This document shows positions 63,026-64,000 of a stretch of DNA of 64,000 nt, in pieces; the stretch's first letter is position 1, and each line of letters starts with the position of its first letter. This stretch comes from Arthrobacter sp. JZ12 (GTDB taxonomy: Bacteria; Actinomycetota; Actinomycetes; Actinomycetales; Micrococcaceae): positions 1,922,001 through 1,986,000 of the forward strand of contig NZ_CP045246.1 in the NCBI RefSeq assembly GCF_035189165.1, given 5' to 3'. The position numbers and the translations under genes are program-made. Under the pieces are notes generated by a model. That model was not told where the DNA came from, did not search any database, and saw only the letters and a program-made list of their open reading frames with translations.

Positions 63026-64000
63026 GTGACTGCTGACAGCCAGGCGGGAAAGCCCGCGAACCACACTGACGTCGTTCTCATCGGCGGCGGAATCATGAGC
63101 GCCACCCTTGGCGCATTTCTCAAGCAGCTGCAGCCTGACTGGAGCATCACCCTCTTCGAGCGCCTCGACCGCGCAGGACTGGAAAGCTCCGACCCCTGGA
63201 ACAACGCCGGAACCGGTCACGCTGCCCTCTGCGAACTGAACTACGCACCCGCAGCCAAGGACGGCTCGGTTGATCCCGCGAAGGCAGTTGCCATCAACGA
63301 GCAGTTCCATGTCTCGCGCCAGTTCTGGGCGCACATGGTCTCGAACGGACACCTGGGCGACCCGGGAAGCTTCATCAACGCGGTTCCGCACATGAGCTTT
63401 GTCTGGGGTGAAAACAACGTCAACTACCTGCGCAACCGGTATGAGGCCCTGCGCGCCCAGCCTCTGTTCAAGTCCATGGAGTTCTCCACCGACCACTCCA
63501 CCATCGCCGAGTGGGCGCCGCTGATCATGAAGGACCGCAACGCGTCCCAGCCGGTCGCCGCCTCCCGCGTTGCAGGCGGCACTGACGTTGATTTCGGAGC
63601 GCTCACCCGCGGACTCACCAGCTACCTCGCGGAGAACGACGTCGACCTCCGCTACGGTCACGACGTCACCAACCTTTCGAAGACTTCACAGAACCGCTGG
63701 GACGTAACGGTTCGCAACCGGGCAACCGGGCAGCAGCACACGGTGAACACCCGCTTCGTGTTCATCGGCGCAGGCGGTGGTGCCCTCCATCTGCTCCAGA
63801 AGAGCGGCATCCCCGAAGGGCGCGGCTTCGCAGGCTTCCCGGTCTCCGGTCAGTTCCTCCGCTGCACCGATCCCGAGACAGTCAGCCAGCACAACGCCAA
63901 GGTTTACGGACAGGCCTCGGTCGGAGCGCCGCCGATGTCCGTGCCGCACCTGGATACCCGCTATGTCAACGGCGAGCGTTCCCTTCTGTTCGGCCCCTAC
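63026..64000 (+). CDS. mqo: Malate:quinone oxidoreductase, N-terminal part; gene runs off the window
   Basis: FAD-dependent, membrane-associated enzyme that oxidises malate to oxaloacetate and passes electrons to quinone. The first 325 residues are here. Motifs: the FAD-binding [20 protein letters not shown] near residues 16-35, [28 protein letters not shown], and [48 protein letters not shown]. The start is GTG 63026 with GGAGA 7 nt upstream. No stop occurs before the window end. Confidence 0.95.
   Translation, partial: MTADSQAGKPANHTDVVLIGGGIMSATLGAFLKQLQPDWSITLFERLDRAGLESSDPWNNAGTGHAALCELNYAPAAKDGSVDPAKAVAINEQFHVSRQFWAHMVSNGHLGDPGSFINAVPHMSFVWGENNVNYLRNRYEALRAQPLFKSMEFSTDHSTIAEWAPLIMKDRNASQPVAASRVAGGTDVDFGALTRGLTSYLAENDVDLRYGHDVTNLSKTSQNRWDVTVRNRATGQQHTVNTRFVFIGAGGGALHLLQKSGIPEGRGFAGFPVSGQFLRCTDPETVSQHNAKVYGQASVGAPPMSVPHLDTRYVNGERSLLFGPY

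Overview
The window is high-GC actinobacterial chromosome, most likely from the Micrococcaceae (Arthrobacter in the broad sense). Three things point there: the murA-plsC-gpsA-ddl-thiL-DAK2 order, the ilvBN/ilvC/serA block with a short Leu/Val-rich leader peptide, and frequent starts with no ribosome binding site lying 6-8 nt after a TAGNNT-type -10 box (leaderless mRNA). I see no insertion sequence, prophage, CRISPR array or rRNA. Many long open frames antisense to real genes are high-GC shadows and are omitted.

Layout. 1-9.4 kb: end of a DAK2 kinase gene, thiL, a DedA protein and an LCP-family enzyme on the minus strand, then plus-strand MFS transporter, PfkB kinase, GH65 phosphorylase, DUF3515 lipoprotein and aldose epimerase. 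9.4-17.9 kb: lacI, ddl, gpsA, plsC, murA, leuD, leuC (minus) and the divergent IclR regulator. 18-25.5 kb: DUF1697 protein, two overlapping dynamin-like GTPases, tRNA-Glu, tRNA-Gln, a HAD hydrolase, gltX and an FAH-family enzyme. 25.6-30.1 kb: two copies of a module made of a tiny secreted peptide gene divergent from a TPR-only protein; the second runs into a GGDEF-EAL gene. 30.2-32.5 kb: ilvE and leuB. 32.6-38.5 kb: two-component system, ABC exporter and an unknown helical protein. 38.5-48.7 kb: metG, a membrane-anchored protein, a SARP-type regulator, a 1906-residue secreted haem peroxidase with calcium-binding and adhesion-type repeats, and a signal peptidase. 48.8-57.2 kb: serA, ilvC, ilvN, ilvB with its attenuator, ilvD and a hydroxyacid dehydrogenase. 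57.3-64 kb: sugar dehydrogenase lipoprotein, tRNA-Lys, MarR regulator with divergent peroxiredoxin, tRNA-Leu, fasciclin lipoprotein, peptide-binding lipoprotein and the start of mqo.

How the genes work together. Most branched-chain amino acid synthesis is here (ilvBN, ilvC, ilvD, ilvE, leuB, leuCD). Two control layers are visible: an attenuator before ilvB, and a shared inverted repeat (CGTCTCA-N5-TGAGACG and variants) at iclR/leuC, leuB and, weakly, ilvB, which suggests an IclR regulon. The GH65 enzyme, kinase, epimerase and LacI protein look like a disaccharide phosphorolysis locus set inside the cell-wall/thiamine cluster.

The best candidate for an undescribed system is 25.6-30.1 kb. It is a duplicated secreted-peptide/TPR-receptor pair resembling Rap-Phr or RRNPP signalling, with a two-copy peptide motif in the second precursor and a c-di-GMP enzyme as the putative output. 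This is inference from architecture; no function is shown by sequence alone.
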